A DNA stretch of 64,000 nt from Xenopus tropicalis (lineage: Eukaryota; Chordata; Amphibia; Anura; Pipidae), in contig NC_030683.2 of NCBI RefSeq assembly GCF_000004195.4, forward strand, positions 78,523,410-78,587,409, written 5' to 3'. A program made the translations under genes and the position numbers. This document shows positions 23,505 to 36,068 of the stretch, in pieces; the first letter of the stretch is position 1, and the number at the start of each line of letters is the position of its first letter. Below the pieces are notes generated by a model. It made no database searches. It was not told the origin of the DNA and worked only from the letters and a program-made list of their open reading frames with translations.

Positions 23505-25020
23505 CAGCACTATGGAATGTAGTATCAGTAGTAATGAGTGACACTGTCTCGTATTGCTTCACCCTAAAATTTGCGTTATTTTGGCAAATGCATTGGCCGA
23601 TTTATGCAGGGGTTTTTTTTTGCGCCTAATGCATCAAAGTTAATGGATGCTTTATGTCTTGTTTTTTCCCTCCGCATGAAGAAACCCATTTTTTTTTTTT
23701 TTTATAAACCGAAATGAAAATCATGCTGAAATTCTTGTTCATTATAATATTTTTAGTTAATGGTGTTACACAAAAGGATTGTATATACAAGATAATTACA
23801 GGCACTAAAACATCCACTTTTTGTGTATTTCCCACCAAATGGGCACCTTGGGTTACTATAGTGCTTTTCTGTGAACCCACCAAGCTCAAAATCATATAGA
23901 ATTAATATGTTTTAGGAGACTTTCAAAGAGCCCTGTGCACTTTGCTGTAGATCTGCAAAGCCATATGTGAAGTGCAGAGATTTTTCCATCCAGAGGAAAA
24001 TGTACAGTGCAATGCAAAGTATTTCTATAACAGCAGACACATACAAAGGCTGTGTGACTGCAATAAAATGTAAATAATATTGAAAGTATTTTAATAGTAG
24101 TTGCTTTATATTACATTTAAAGTTCAATAAAATATAATGTAATGATATCATAATAATAGCCTTGCTGTACAAAAACAGGGAATGCAAGAATGTAATATAT
24201 ACATAAGAATATATATATAAGATAAAATTAATCATATAAATTAATCATATATTTTCTTTAGGTATAACATTTTTACAATTTACAAATATTTAGCTTCTGT
24301 AAGAAAAAATCTTTTACACCTCTCCATCCTAGATTCTGCTTATCCTAATGGCAAGGTGAATCTCTGATGTTTACACATACTGTATGAGAGCCCAGTGTAT
24401 CCTGATCAGCCATACGCTTGCACCTGTTTTTGATGGCAACAACACAGTCATTTAAAAACATATGTTATAAAAACAGTTTTACAAAACTACATACTATTCT
24501 TCAATGTGTGCTTTTAATGGTATAATATAGCCATACCAAGCTAACAGAAGATTTGATAACATTTCAACATTCAGCAAGCAAGAATGATATCAAAACCTTT
24601 CAATTAATTTAAACATAGCAAATGTACGACCTACATATATCATTATCCTTACTGCAGTAACTGATAACACTTATTGCACAAAACCTGCTGATGGGATCTG
24701 TTTCCTGTTAAGAGGCATTGCCCACAAACCACCCCAGTATACAACACGCTATATTATTACATACACAGTGTCCTCAGGGCATTTTAGGATTGCAGAACAG
24801 CACATATTTACAGACAGAGCACCACAGGAGTCTTTATGGTACTCAATGTTAAACAAATTAGCTTATCAAGCCATAATATATCTCAAAGACAGAGGTTTGA
24901 CATTAGTATTTAGTATGCTGGTTCTATCTTACTGAATCTTAGCTCTTGGTTTTTAAAACATTTTGACCACTCATTTATAATGCTGCCATGCAGTTCCTGG
25001 CACACTTATAAGGATACAGT

Positions 25021-25194
25021 AGGGGTATATTTATCATGCTGTGTAAAAAGTGGAGTGATGCATTACCTGTAATGTTTCCCAGGGCAACCAATCAGCAATT
25101 AGATTTTAATAGTTAGAAAACCAAAGCAAAGCATCTGATTGGCTGCTATGAGCAACATCACTCCACTTTTTACACAGCATCAAACATACCGCTA
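25021..25194. mobile_element. 174-bp foldback MITE
   Basis: Left arm AGGGGTATATTTATCATGCT continuing GTGTAAAAAGTGGAGTGATG is matched by an inverted right arm at about 25156-25194. The arms are nearly 40 bp with few mismatches. The AGGGGTATATTTATCA start is a common Xenopus MITE end. Confidence 0.75.
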
Positions 25195-27630
25195 TATGTA
25201 AGGCGTTATATAAATTGGGAGCAAGACAATTAAAAGCTTATCATTTTCATATGGATTAAGCATTCTAAAAAATAGCTAAATAACTGCTTTCCTTTCATTT
25301 AAAATTCCCTGCATGCTTGCCTTGTGACAACATGATGCATAAAAAGTATTTTTTATTGAGAAGTGTTATTTTTAATGTAGAAATTAAAATACACAATGTG
25401 TAGCTCCCTGCAACCTTCAGAGTACCAGTTTGTGTATACACAAACTCAATGTCCCATGTTAACAATGGTTCCGCTCCCACTTCAAAAAGGTCATAGATTC
25501 TGGACTAATATATCACCATCTTTAAATTCTTTCAATTCAAAATTGTTATAATAAAAGTCTTTCAGTGCCATATGTTATTGTGTATACACTGACACTGGGC
25601 TTTGATATAAATATAATATATAGATGTAGTGTCATTAGAATCTGATGCTATATATATATATATAATCCAACATATGTTTTTTGCTGCAACAAATTAGATA
25701 GAAAGTTAGATTAAGAGAAAACTTTCTCTTCTGATAAGCCATAGAAGGAGATGAGCATGGCTTCCTGTAAATGGATTTAATTCTAAAATATACAGAACTG
25801 CTTTTTCAGTCAATGAATGGCACAAGCAAGCTTCTAACTTTTCTCGAGCTTTTCTGCTGCGGGGAATTACTTATAAAGACATGTGTAAACTGATAGCAAC
25901 AAAAATGGCGACAGTTTTGTGCTTGTCTGTTGGGATGTTCTTTCTTTGGTAGATGCTGCAGAACTGATGTTTCCTGAGGTAAGGGAGATGAGAGGTATTC
26001 CTAGGAGAACTGCTGTACTGTATCATTTATGTTTCTAGCTGTTTTAGATATTTTACCTTTCAGTTATTACTGTAGCACTGTACAAAGATTGGTATAGCCC
26101 ACACCAAGTAATGCAATAAACACTACTCGCCAAGTGTAAAATTTGCCCCTGGCTACTATTGCCATTAATGAGTGCATAGCTGGAATATCTTGTAAGCTTA
26201 TTATTATCCTTTATTTTGATAGCATTTGCACATCACACATTGCACAAAGATTGTTCATAATTCATCCCAGTCTCTGGAACGTACAATATAAATTTCATAC
26301 AACATACACAGAATAGGTGTAATTTCTGGCAGAAATTTCTATCCCATACATTCAATGGGAAGCATTTTCTAACGGATCTGGCACTTGACCCAGTAGTATA
26401 TTAATAATTTACAGTGATGCATTGCATACAAAATGACATCACAGAGTTGCAGTGAGCCTTAGGTATAACTGCATAGTGTGCCCAACAGACCAGACTGAAG
26501 GATAGTCTGTATGAAATCATCACCACAGTATACTGCCATCAGTGTTATTTAGATTTCTAAAATCCATGGTCCTGGCAAAAACAATGTCATGTTTACTCAT
26601 CAGGCTCATTATTCCATTTGGATCCTAAAAAAAAATAAAGAACATTTTGGCTGCGAAGGCATGAAGGCAGTGTCCAACAAATGCGTATGGATTTTGCCTA
26701 AACAATGCCATATTTCCTCCAGACCATTTTTCCTCCATACCTTAAGTTGCTCGGAATTTTTACTGATAGTTTTTGTTATTGGATCAGATTTATCAATAAA
26801 ATTGCAGATATTTTGTGATATCAAATGATACCTGTAATTGCACTTGACTTGGCACTAATCGTGCTTATATTTCAGGATGTCAATATTATTTAAATTGGAA
26901 TGGACCAATCACTAAAAGTGTTTATATTGTGTTATATTGGTTGACAATATTGTAATTGCACCTGACCAGCCATTAATTATGAAATCAGTTTCATCCTTCT
27001 ATAATGACTTGGGGGAGTTAACACTATTCAATTTGATCTTTATTCATCTTCTTCCATCCTTCTTACAAATTAATACATTGATTATAACACACATTTTCTG
27101 ATGTTTATGTATACAGAAATGTAAAAATAAGGATTTTTTCTTTCTCTGCCCATTTTCTGCTTCTATAGGCAAAGGCACATTAGGGAATGTAGATCTTTCC
27201 AGTAACTGATGATAAAAAATCAGTAACTACACTTACATATTCAATGAGAGTGAAATGGGAAAGAGACAGATACTATAATGTATAAATATAAACCATGGCT
27301 ATAACATTCATAATCCTTGTTATTTGAAAGACCAGCCTAAAAGTCTATTAAAGTGATATGTAGAGGTGAAAGCTTGTTTTCTATCCATAATATTCTGGGA
27401 ACTATGGTTACATGACTGATACAACAGTGCTTTCATATCAATAACCTTGTAAAGGGTAATGGTTGGAAAAACCACTGCCAGTTGTATAATTTGCATTACC
27501 TTACCTGTTATTTAAAATTCCTATATAGATTATTTTTGTGTTTGAATTGGAATGGATCAAATCAATTTTCACACTCAATTATTAATGTCATTTTTAAGGG
27601 ACACAATAACGCTTTAACCCACAGATAACT

Positions 27631-29766
27631 ATGTTGAGTTGAAAAACCCAACATACTGTTCTTCGACTTTGGCTTATTCTTCCGCTTCTTCTTCTTCTTA
27701 GCTCCCCCCATTTTCTAAACGCTACTCCTCCTACAGTTTTAGGGGTACAACACCCAAACTCTCCACACTTCTTCGCCCTATAGCGGAGCAGGTTGCTTGT
27801 GCTTTTCTAAGCGATCCGGCCCCCCGTCTTTTTGGACGCCCCTCCGAACCCCACAAATTTTCCATTGACTTTGACAGGGAAGATTTTCAAACTGCTGCCG
27901 CACGTTACAGCTTTGAAGCTACACCCCCCAAACTTGAATAACATAATAATGGGGTCACCCCAAATGAAACAGCAACATTTGTTGTATGACCCCAAGGTGG
28001 GAGGGGCCAGCAACAGCCAATCAAATTTCACCCATTGACTTTAATGGGGAAATTGAAACTGCTGCCAATCTTACAGCTTTGAGGCTTCACTCCCCACTTG
28101 AATCACACAGTCATGGGGTCAGCCTGAATGAAAATATGATGATTGCTGGATGCCCAAAAGTGAACAGCCAATCAGATTTTACCTACTGAGTTGGTGGAAA
28201 TCCAACCTGCTGCCATTCTCACAGTAATAATGCCGGGGTCCCCAAACTTTGCAGGGTTAGGCACCAGGTAACTGTGGTTCAAGGTAAGAAAAAGTGGACG
28301 GAGCCACCAACAGCCAATCAGAGTTTACCTATTGACTTTCAATGGGGAAATTCAGCCTGTTGCCATTCTCACAGTATTAACACCAGGGTCCCCAAACTTT
28401 TCACAGTTGGTCACGAGGGGACTGCAGTTTTAGTTTTGAAAAAGTGGGCGGGGCCACCAACAAGTAATCAGATTTCACCTATTGAATTTTATTGGTTTGA
28501 TGCCAGGGTTCGCAAAGTTTGCACAGTCAGTTACTGGGTGACTTCGTACTCAAGGTTAGAAAAAGTGGGCGGGGCCACCAAAAGCCAATCACATTTCTTT
28601 CATTGTTTTCAGTGGGGAAATTTTAACTGCTGCCATTCTCACATGTTTAATTTCAGGGTCCCCAAACTTTGCACAGTTTGTCACTGGGTGACTATGTTCC
28701 AAGTTTAGAAATGTGGGCGGGGCCAACAACAACCAATCAGATTTCACATATAGACTTCATATGTTTAAATTTAAACTGCTGCCATTCTTTAAATATTAAT
28801 ACTAAGGTCTCCAAACTTTGCAGAGCTAGTCACCTGGTAACTTCGGTTCAGAGTTAGAAAAAGTGGGTGGAGCCACCAACAGCCAATCAGATTTTAACTA
28901 TTGATTTTCAATGGGGAAATTCAACCTGCTGCCATTCTCATTAACACCAGGGTCACTAGGGGACTGCATTTTTAGGTTTTAAAAAGTGGGTGGAGCCACC
29001 AACAGCCAATCAGACTTCACCTATTGATTTTTTTTTTGTTTAAATTTAAAGTGCTGCTTTTCTCACACTATTTATGTCAGGGTTCCCAAACTTTGCACAG
29101 TCAGTCACTGGATGACTACATATTCAGGGTTAGAACAAGTGAGAGGAGCCACCAACAGCAAATCCATTACCACCCATTAGATTTCATTGGTTTATATTTA
29201 AAATGATGCCATTATTTAAATTCCAGGGTTGTTAAAGTTTCCAGAGTTAGTGACTGGGTATTTGCCGTTCACAGTTAGAAAAAAGTGGGCGGAGCCACCA
29301 ACAGCCAATAACATTTCACCTTTTTACTTTCAATGGTGAAGTGTAAAATGCTGTCAGTCTCACAATTTTTATACCGGAGTCCCCAAAATTTGCACTGGGG
29401 GACTGCAGTTCAAAAATAGGAAAAGTGGGTTGGGCCACTAACAGCCAATCAGATTTCATCCATTAATTTTATTGGTTTAAATTTAAAATGCTGCCATTCT
29501 TTAACTATTAATCCTAGGGTACCTAAACTTTGCAGAGTTACTCACTGGGTAACTGCAGTTCCAGGTTAGAAAAAGGGGGTGGAGCCACCAACCGCCAATC
29601 AGATGTCACTGGTTGACTTTCAGTGGGGAAATTTAAGTTGCTGCCATTCAGACACTATTAAAACCAGGGTCCCCAAACTTTGCACAGTGGTTTTTACTAT
29701 ATAACTCCAAGGTCAGAGAAAGTGGGCAGAGCCCATTCAGTGATGTCATGTTTTTCAACCCAACAT
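27631..29766. mobile_element. 2.1-kb non-autonomous element with CCAAT-box tandem array, copy 1
   Basis: Starts ATGTTGAGTTGAAAAAC, which pairs with an inverted end GTTTTTCAACCCAACAT at 29750-29766. The 5' end also has its own TTGAGTTGAAAAACCCAA hairpin. From about 27990 on there are about twelve degenerate tandem units of 120-150 bp, each built of AAGTGGGCGGGGCCACC, AACAGCCAATCAGATTTCAC, a short TTGACTTTCAATGGGGAAA block, CTGCTGCCATTCTCACA and CCCCAAACTTTGCACAG. No coding capacity; open frames across it are products of the repeat. Confidence 0.8.
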
Positions 29767-30641
29767 GAAGTTTGTTCTCAAACTTCCCTTTCTAGTTGTT
29801 TTATTGTTGTTCTGATTAATCAGTGTAATATCAGATGTTTGAATTTATCTGGTGTGAGTACAATTTTTGGTGACCTCTGCCATTTTTGTTTCCTGCTTAG
29901 GAACAGACAAAGAGGTGTGACTCTTGTTATATATTTCCGAGCTTGGTAAGTCATATGGCCAACTTTTAGCATTCCTGTGTGATGCTTTGACTGTCATTTC
30001 TAGGTATGATCCTTTCTAGCTGCCTAGTTAGAGAGTTATTTTCTTCCCTTTGAAATACTTTAGTATAATCTCCTTTTTTCTTTTCGGTTGCCTATATTTT
30101 CCAGCTCTCAGCCACTGGTGCTTTTTGTCTGCATGCCATCTTTTTTTTTTTCTCTTTTTTATAGATGTGATTAACTATATTGCTAGTATCTTGTTAGCCA
30201 ATGGATCCAACCAGTCCCAAAGTATCTAAGGGAGAGACTTTATTGATCAGTTTTCCTGTTTTTAGTTTTGGAACATTCATGTGACTTTTTCTTCCAGTTT
30301 GCCTGAAGATCTAGTGCAAGAAAGAACTATTGTAGAAGGAAGTCATGTAACCATGTTATGAGCCTGCTGTAACTGATTAATGATTATGTGCCAAATGCCT
30401 GACAGATTCTGCAAATCTAGAGGCTACACAGAAGGCTGAAATTATGCAGAGGATTCATCTTGTTGTTGTGCAGAGCTTGCAAGATTATGATCCAGGAATA
30501 AAACAGTTAAATCTTTTCTAATAATTGTTAAATAAGGTATCACAGACCAACTCAGAAATGATTCTTGATCTGTGTTCTTCTGAGAATCCCCTTAAGGGGA
30601 TTTGTTTTCAGCTTGGAGCCTTAGAACCTATTAAACATTTT

Positions 30642-31138
30642 TTAAGCAGGAGAAGGAAAGTCATTTTGGCATTTTACTGCCAGTAGATTTGCCACATTAG
30701 TGCCACCTAGAACACTATATTTTTTCTGCAGAAACCATTAACATACCTGAGTAAACAGCTTTAGAAGCTTTCTCTCTTTGCTTAAGATGGCAGCTGCCAT
30801 TTTAAGTTGCTTCCTGCCTGCAGTCTCTAGCCTCCATAGCTGAGATCACACATTCCTAAAGGGAGAGGGGAGGGAATTCTTAGCATTCTGGTGGGAGAGG
30901 GAGCAGGAGAGGGGAGAGAGGGAGAGAACTGTGCAGACTCTGGCCATGGGAATTAAGGATGTTTCTGAGAGAGGAAGTCAGACACTGGAACAGCATGTTT
31001 ACAAAAAAAGAGACAAATAAATCCTGTGTTTCTTTTGATAGAGGACTCAGTGCAGCATTACTGTAAGTGCTTATGGCTGTGTTAACATAGACCTTTCTGG
31101 TAAAGCTTACTTGGTTTTTACCTTTCCTTCTCCTTTAA
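30642..31138. mobile_element. TTAA-flanked MITE (T2/Kolobok-like), copy 2
   Basis: TTAA at 30642-30645 and 31135-31138, with inverted ends TTAAGCAGGAGAAGGAAAG and CTTTCCTTCTCCTTTAA. The body is an inverted copy of 1406-1891. A purine-rich GGGAGAGGG tract (30860-30935) lies inside. Confidence 0.8.
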
Positions 31139-31690
31139 GAGAATTCTAGTTATCTGGAATGATCCTCATCTTTGTAATTTCACTGCATTTCTCTCCTTAT
31201 AAAAAAGAGAAGCTAATAATCAGCCCAGAACTGTTAAGAAAGGTTGAAAAAGACTGGAAGATTCTTATTCATGGAAAATATCCCAAGCAATTTCCATTCT
31301 ATAAGACAGTATTTAGTATTTAGTATAACCCTTCTGTACAGTAGCATATGTTTCAAAGATGGCTATTGTCCTGAGTGATGATTTATCTTAATTACATCAT
31401 TCCATGGATGAGAAGACTGAAACATATGTACAGTATGTGGTGTCAGGCTCCTCTGTGTAAGCCTGCAGTAGTTATGGAGTTTGTTAAAAACACCATGATT
31501 TGTTGGCTGGTAGGGGGTGCACTTCGGCAAAATGTTGAAAAATCAAGTACGTTGGTCAAATTGGCATATATTAAGTTAGTGGCTGTCTTTTCTCTGTAAT
31601 CTTTTACTTAAGTGACCAAATTAGCTTTGCATGGCATCAGCACATGTGCCAACCTGGGGCACTGCCCAGCGGAGAGTGAGGTAATTTTTA

Positions 31691-31738
31691 TCTATCTATC
31701 TATCCATCTGTTTATCTAGTAGATAGATAGATAGATAT
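31691..31738. repeat. Compound microsatellite (TCTA)n then (TAGA)n
   Basis: TATC/TCTA tetranucleotides run into an inverted GATA/TAGA run at 31718-31737 after CATCTGTTTATCTAG, making a self-complementary simple repeat. Confidence 0.8.
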
Positions 31739-31765
31739 AAATCAAGGATCAACTCATTACAAGAT

Positions 31766-31860
31766 CTTAATAAAGGTCTGCTTATGTGACCGAAACGTTG
31801 ATTTTGCACAAATAAAAGGATTCTTTATTGTTTTTTTTAGTAAGTCCTGTGAGTGTTGAG
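31766..31860 (+). repeat. Hammerhead-like / Penelope-like repeat fragment
   Basis: CTTAATA at 31766, a GGTC/GACC hairpin (31775-31778 with 31788-31791) and GAAACG at 31792 follow hammerhead-like order with the same 26-nt spacing as at 18271 and 35688. Downstream ACGTTGATTTTGCACAAATA is a sequence I recall from a common frog repeat. Short and degenerate. Confidence 0.4.
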
Positions 31861-31942
31861 TTAATCCTTCATTTATGTTTCACATTTTAACCACGTGGCA
31901 CTTAGGCATAGGACTATTTTGGTGTATCCTCCTCCTATTATG

Positions 31943-31963
31943 ATATATATATATATATATATA
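31943..31963. repeat. (TA)n microsatellite
   Basis: About ten TA units. Comparable short TA runs occur at 3169-3189, 25651-25663, 33535-33550 and 35063-35082. Confidence 0.85.
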
Positions 31964-33131
31964 CTTGTATATACAGTATATATAGGCATCCATGGACAGC
32001 CCCCCTAAAGCTGCCCCCTAAAACTTGATGTTCAAGCAACTACAGAAGCTTTCTTTGGTTGTCTAGTTTCTGTGTTGCTACTGCTAAATGTATGCATGTG
32101 CTTTGGACCTTTCCCCTATGGACCTTTGCTTGGGTGTGGTCCATAGTTTTGTATGCGAACAGATGATGGGCATTGCCCACACCATAATCTAAGCCAGATT
32201 GATATTTTTAGCCACCAACTAAGACAAAAGTTTAAGAAGCTGCTTTTTGTATGATAGATTGCTTAGCCAGCACACGGTGCAGAGCAGATGCATTATCCTG
32301 GGCAGAAGATTTCCAAGCTGTGCTTTTGCACTTCTCTCCAGGGGCACAGTAAATGAGTTTTAAGTATGGTCAGATATAATTTTCAGCATAAGCAAGTCTA
32401 TAGAGAAGATGGTGATAAAACACCTTCCAAACATTTTGAGCGCATTGGATCCACTTGCAGCAGGTGTTAATCTGCTAACTTCTATCATTATGCTGGAACT
32501 GTGGGCAGAATTTGCCGTTGTGTATTCAAAATTGTACTTTGCATAGTGCACCCATAGTGCCCTATGCCCTTATCCATAGATCTGTCTGTTATACCATGGT
32601 ATACTAAGATATAGCTCAACAACATTTAGAGAACCACAGGTTGAAGATGCCTGTTGATACCTAAGTCTCATAGGAAATAGATGCCTATTTCAGTGGCCTC
32701 TTGCATTGGCCCCTGTATTATACTTTTTTCTTATATTGTACTCCTCTAAAGGATGAAAGAGATGATAACACACAATGCAGGACAGATTAAAGACCAAAAA
32801 TGTAAATCCTACATCTTAAGAAGTCAGGTTCCTGACCATCAGCTCCACAGAATTTACTATGGCAGGCATATGGATTATTATGTATAACCTTATACATAAA
32901 ATAGAATAAATAATTAAATGTGTCAAGCCCCAACATTCCAAGAGTGAAAATTTTACCCTTGCATGCTTTTAGCATTTTGGAACTTTGATTTGGTTATATG
33001 GCTAATTTAATCAAAGACAAACAGCATAATTCACCTCCTATTCTATTACAGTTTTTCTCCTTATTTAGGAACTGTGATTTTTTTAACAGCATGTTTAGGT
33101 TATGCACATTAACAGAAGAAGAAGGTCTCAC

Positions 33132-33185
33132 CAGATTAGTAAAGATGTACGTGTAATAAGCTGTCACCATTCCCAGCTCAGCTGC
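33132..33185 (-). CDS. grik4: grik4 micro-exon: AAELGMVTAYYTYIFTNL
   Basis: A 54-base exon coding exactly 18 residues, AAELGMVTAYYTYIFTNL, matching the short exon of kainate receptor genes that carries the ELGM...YYTYIFTNL strand. The acceptor is CTGCAG and the donor GTGAGA. It is in phase 0 at both ends, so skipping it would remove 18 residues without shifting frame. It stands alone between 13.0-kb and 19.1-kb introns, and is too short to show as a conventional open frame. Confidence 0.97.
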
Positions 33186-35074
33186 CTGCAGAGAAAAAAG
33201 GAAAGAGAGTAATTTAAACCAATAAAATATGGTTTGTTCTGCAGAAAGCAGAGCCTGCTCTAGTACAATCTGTTTATCTCAATAGGGGCCTTGTTTGAAA
33301 TATATGCTGTGCAAAAAGAGCAGCATAATTATCAAAAAGGATACAGTCAGTCTACACCATTATATATACAAAAATGGAAAACACAGAGAAGCACAGTACA
33401 AAGTGAGTTGCTAGGTATGTAACTATATAATGCCAATCACAAAGACACATATGTAAAAAACATGCAGTCACTTAGATGCACACAGAATATATCAGTCTAT
33501 ATATCACTTATTTATGTGTATATCTCTCTCTCTATATATATATATATATTTTTTTTTTTTTAAAGTTTATTTTATTCAGCTGAAGTATAGTCAATAAAGG
33601 CTTAAAAGGCAATACGTCAGCTAGTATAGCAAATAAAATATGAAATATTTGTGTTGCATGACACTAAATCATTCTACAATATGATGGAAACTATACTGTA
33701 GGTGATTTGCAATATAGATGCAGTGAATGAGTTGCTGACAGCAAGTCCAATTATACAATCCCATCTTGTAGACACTACTTCAGCCTAGAAATGACCTGCT
33801 TAAAGCAGCCACTCCAGAAACTCATTATCGCCCAACACAATCCCTTTATTATATTACCGAATCAAATAACTTATCCATGGTACTCTCAAAAATCACTGCC
33901 TCACACTACATTGTCAGGGTACCTGCTTATTGGCTGTGTTATTAGAAACCATCATATGAGAGAAAAACATTGTCCTACAGCTTCTAAGAGACTCATAAAG
34001 AACTGGATGGCTAGTTTTACAGATACTTCATTTTTGCTGGCTATAATGGAACTATGTCATTGTCTTTTACGTAAGAGTTCCATTATTTCGGCAATTATGT
34101 TTCAAATGTGCTATGGTTTTGCTTTCTCTGCTTTAGAAACTACCAACATCTGTGCCAAATATTTTACTCTAATAAAAAATATATTTTGTATTTTACTATT
34201 TTCAGATACTTCTTTTGTTTGAATCTTTCTCAGTGCTTGGATTATTTACTCTTCAGATAAAATCTCTTTATAGCTATGCCTCCCTTGTGGTGGTGATTAA
34301 AACAACACTAACCATTCTAGATTTCTTCCCTGCCATTTAAATGGGAAGCACCACTGAAAATAGTGCACAAAAATTCTGCTGTACTTCTTTTTTCTAATGA
34401 ATTGCCATTACCTGTGGAAATAGCTAAAGTGGGTACAATTTTTCCTAAATTTCCCATGCTAAAACTATTATCTAGATAGGTCAATCAAAGGAATATTTCA
34501 ATCTTCAAGATGTTTTATTCTTAAATCTGCCTTTCTGGGGCATATCTGTATTAATCTGCATGATTGTGAAAAAATAAACATAATTTTGGTTTAGGTTGTT
34601 GTTAAATTCTTCAGTAATCAACTTTATTTTACATCAGTCAGTGCAAAAAATTGCAATTGTTATTTTACTATTCATTGCTACTCAGATTGCCAAGCAGGTT
34701 TTAGGTGCCGTAATTTTAATTCTTAATTTTCAAATGTTCATTTTGATAAATTTAGAAAAAATGTGTTAAAGTATGCAATTGCGGAAGAAGTCATGATAGT
34801 GACTTTTTTGTATAAATTGTGCAAAATGTGATTACAGTCTGGAATGTGATTATTAAAAATCTGACACATAGGCTTATGTTTGTTAAGTCATTGCTGGATC
34901 ATGGGCAAAGATCATAGTGCTGAGGACTAAATACATGGCAAAGACTCTACTACATACCTAAAGTAGCATGCACAGAGATTCAGTATAATGACACACACAC
35001 TTTGCAACATGTAGAGACAAGTGCATTAACATGTGACACACAACACAAAGACAAATATATATACAGTATATATA

Positions 35075-35362
35075 TATATATATGCACCTCTGGGGTGACA
35101 ACATTTCTTATTATTATGGATTACTAAATGACACCACAAATTCCCCTATGGACTCATATATTTCAGCCTGGCAAAAGGACTTGAACCTCACGATTAATCC
35201 CACTGACTGGAATATAGCCTTTGCAATTATACTGACTACCTCAAAATCAGTCAGGTTAAAGGAAACCAGTATCAAACTCATGTTTAGATGGTATCTGGTA
35301 CCCTCAAAGCTCTATAAGATCTATCCGCAGCTACTAAACAGCTACAACAGCTACTAAATTGT
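35075..35362 (+). pseudogene. L1/Tx1-like LINE, C-terminal part (before insertion)
   Basis: The plus strand reads SYISAWQKDLNLTINPTDW, then IKLMFRWYLVPSKLYKIYP up to the insertion point at 35362. RW(Y)L(V/T)P followed by KLxxIYP is the layout after the reverse transcriptase in L1/Tx1-clade LINEs, just before a CWRC zinc-finger-like motif. That motif continues at 36069 after the inserted element. 5'-truncated. Confidence 0.65.
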
Positions 35363-36054
35363 CTAGTGTGGTAAATACAATACCGTGTCCTCAGCGCTTT
35401 GTGATTAATGATATTCAATGAAATAGAGTCAGTGAAGAAAGTGACGAAAACTCTGTGTGTTCCTGCTGCTCCTCCTCAAGTCACCCCTTTGACTGGGTCC
35501 CAAACGCATACAAAGAATTATGGCAGGAGCGCATGTGGAAAATAAAGAACAAAGAACAAATAATAGTGCAATATTGTAATTAAAAGTAACAGAATAAAAT
35601 GGATCTACTTACAAAGTGTAGATAATGTACAGGCTTTCATAAAACTCGACGCGTTTCACGTACTGGCGGTACGCTTTCTCAAACACTCTTGAGAAAGCGT
35701 ACCGCCAGTACGTGAAACGCGACGAGTTTTATGAAAGCCTGTACATTATCTACACTTTGTAAGTAGATCCATTTTATTCTGTTACTTTTAATAAATGATT
35801 TGCACTATTTGCTGCTTTCTCTTCCATTTTGTGCCTATATGTGAGGAGACGGCTACAAGTTGAATCAGAAATTTCTATTTGCCTACTCAATATTGCTATC
35901 TGGTGAGCATTTAACATTACAGCACGTGGTGATACATTAAGCAAATTAGCCTTTCACACACTTTCTTTGGGATTCGGTAGTTATTCCTCCTGATCCCTGA
36001 TTTGCATTACAATATTGCACTATTATTTGTTCTTTGTTCTTTATTTTCCACATG
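35363..36054 (+). mobile_element. 692-bp Penelope-like insertion with palindromic LTR arms
   Basis: Flanked by a perfect 14-bp duplication AGCTACTAAATTGT (35349-35362 and 36055-36068). Inside, 35581-35682 and 35689-35790 are inverted copies over 102 bp with a single mismatch and a 6-bp loop; pairing resumes between 35532-35580 and 36006-36054 (49 bp), with 215 bp extra in the right arm. The right arm has CTTGAGA at 35688, a GCGTAC/GTACGT hairpin and GAAACGCG at 35714, in hammerhead-like order. Inverted LTR-like arms plus a hammerhead motif suggest a Penelope-like element; no coding sequence is present. Confidence 0.65.
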
Positions 36055-36068
36055 AGCTACTAAATTGT

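Larger units (their letters stand above)
14080..33131 (-). other. grik4: grik4 intron, 19.1 kb (largest)
   Basis: Holds the LINE/Penelope-like nest (17765-19400), an L2 tail (about 19975-20205), a CR1-like LINE end (22160-22742), MITEs at 23161-23504, 25021-25194 and 30642-31138, the CCAAT-array element (27631-29766), simple repeats (31691-31963) and a hammerhead-like motif (31766-31795). Between about 14100-17760, 25200-27600 and 32000-33100 I see no gene and only scattered weak repeats, including a TAGTGATGAGC end near 14968. Confidence 0.75.

Noticed and set aside
28274..28708. 144-codon plus-strand frame with repeated SHFHxxFQWGN-like units
   Set aside because: Product of the tandem CCAAT-box units; no protein family.
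33791..34222. 143-codon plus-strand open frame
   Set aside because: No recognisable domain, Cys- and Ile-rich chance-like composition, no splice or start context. Transposon origin cannot be excluded but is unsupported.
35641..35730. Palindrome as a cloning or assembly inversion artefact
   Set aside because: Not fully excluded, but the 14-bp duplication at the outer limits, the mismatch between the arms and the extra 215 bp in one arm fit a biological insertion better.
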